Assembly: GCA_028671895.1 (NCBI GenBank)
Contig: JAPMAC010000234.1
Location: 868,001 to 932,000 of the forward strand
Length of the DNA: 64,000 nucleotides
Direction of reading: 5' to 3'
Source: Oenanthe sinensis
Lineage: Eukaryota; Streptophyta; Magnoliopsida; Apiales; Apiaceae
The translations under genes and the position numbers were made by a program. Every line of letters starts with the position of its first letter. Within the stretch, counting starts at the first letter, position 1. This document shows, piece after piece, positions 63,501-64,000 of this stretch. The notes under the pieces were generated by a model. That model did no database searches, had not been told where the DNA came from, and was given only the letters and a program-made list of their open reading frames with translations.

Positions 63501-64000
63501 TGAAAACAACTTATAACTTCATTCTTGACTCGTTTATACTTGGAAACAACTTGAAAGAACTTCTAGCATCATTCTTGACTCATTTGTACACGAAAACAAT
63601 TTGTAACAATATAAGGCTTCATTCTTAACTGGTTTGAACTTGAAAGCCACTTATAGCTTTATTCTTGACTCGTTTGAACTTGAAAACAACTTATAGCTTC
63701 ATTCTTGACTCGTTTATACATGGAAACAACTTGAAAGAACTTGTAGCATCATTCTTGACTCATTTGTACATGAAAACAATTTATAACAATATAAGGCTTC
63801 ATTCTTAACTCGTTTGAACTTGAAAGCAACTTATAGCTTCATTCTTGACTCGTTTGAACTTGAAAACAACTTATAGCTTCATTCTTGACTCGTTTGAACA
63901 TAAAAACAACTTATAGCTTCATTCTTGGCTCGTTTATACATGGAAACAACTTGAAAGAACTTCAAGCATCATTATTGACTCATTTGTACATGAAAACAAT
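60550..64000. repeat. Satellite array, right block
   Basis: The array resumes right after the target duplication and runs to the window edge with the same 40/50-bp monomers. Order is irregular, as at 35-46.9 kb, and shares its private variants, for example gttcgtgact (about 62861), aggttcatta ttcactcatt (about 62945) and gaacataaaa acaactt (about 63136). A tata insertion is present near 62633. No gene is seen. Confidence 0.95.

Overview
The window is plant nuclear repetitive DNA and shows no host gene. It holds one very long AT-rich satellite array (1-46882 and 60545-64000) interrupted by a single complete, minus-strand Ty3/gypsy LTR retrotransposon (46883-60544, 13,662 bp). The plant assignment rests on an initiator-tRNA-Met primer binding site, a one-ORF Gag-Pol with a C-terminal chromodomain of Tekay/Del chromovirus type, and a satellite whose subrepeats assemble into a 180-bp nucleosome-sized unit. 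The species cannot be named from the sequence.

Satellite. The basic monomers are 40 bp (four decamers, e.g. ttcttgactc gtttgaactt gaaaacaact tatagcttca) and 50 bp (the same plan with an extra decamer). They run in the order 50-50-40-40 (180 bp) or, with the last monomer missing, 50-50-40 (140 bp). One 140 plus one 180 makes a 320-bp block. 320+180+180 makes a 680-bp, 15-monomer higher-order repeat that is clearly tandem at 1-2460 and 4641-6680. Larger tandem copies with offsets of 1000, 1180, 2000, 2679 and 2968 bp lie further along. From about 35 kb the order breaks down and divergent monomers appear. The same divergent monomers recur right of the retrotransposon, so both flanks belong to one array.

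Retrotransposon. The two 4012-bp LTRs look identical by eye, the 5-bp target duplication AATCG is perfect, the PBS and polypurine tract are intact, and gag-pol is an uninterrupted 1519-codon ORF with all protease, RT, RNase H and integrase active-site residues. This is a very recent and probably autonomous insertion.

The most unusual item is in the element's 5' leader, between PBS and gag-pol. A 134-codon open frame there has no ATG. It becomes a complete gene only if a 103-nt intron is removed, joining a lone ATG codon (the first ATG after the LTR) directly to the frame. The predicted 135-aa protein has an acidic Ser-rich segment containing a textbook SUMO-interacting motif and an amphipathic C-terminal half. 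A U-rich stretch with three acceptor-like sites separates it from gag-pol, suggesting that splice choice could decide whether the small protein or Gag-Pol is made.
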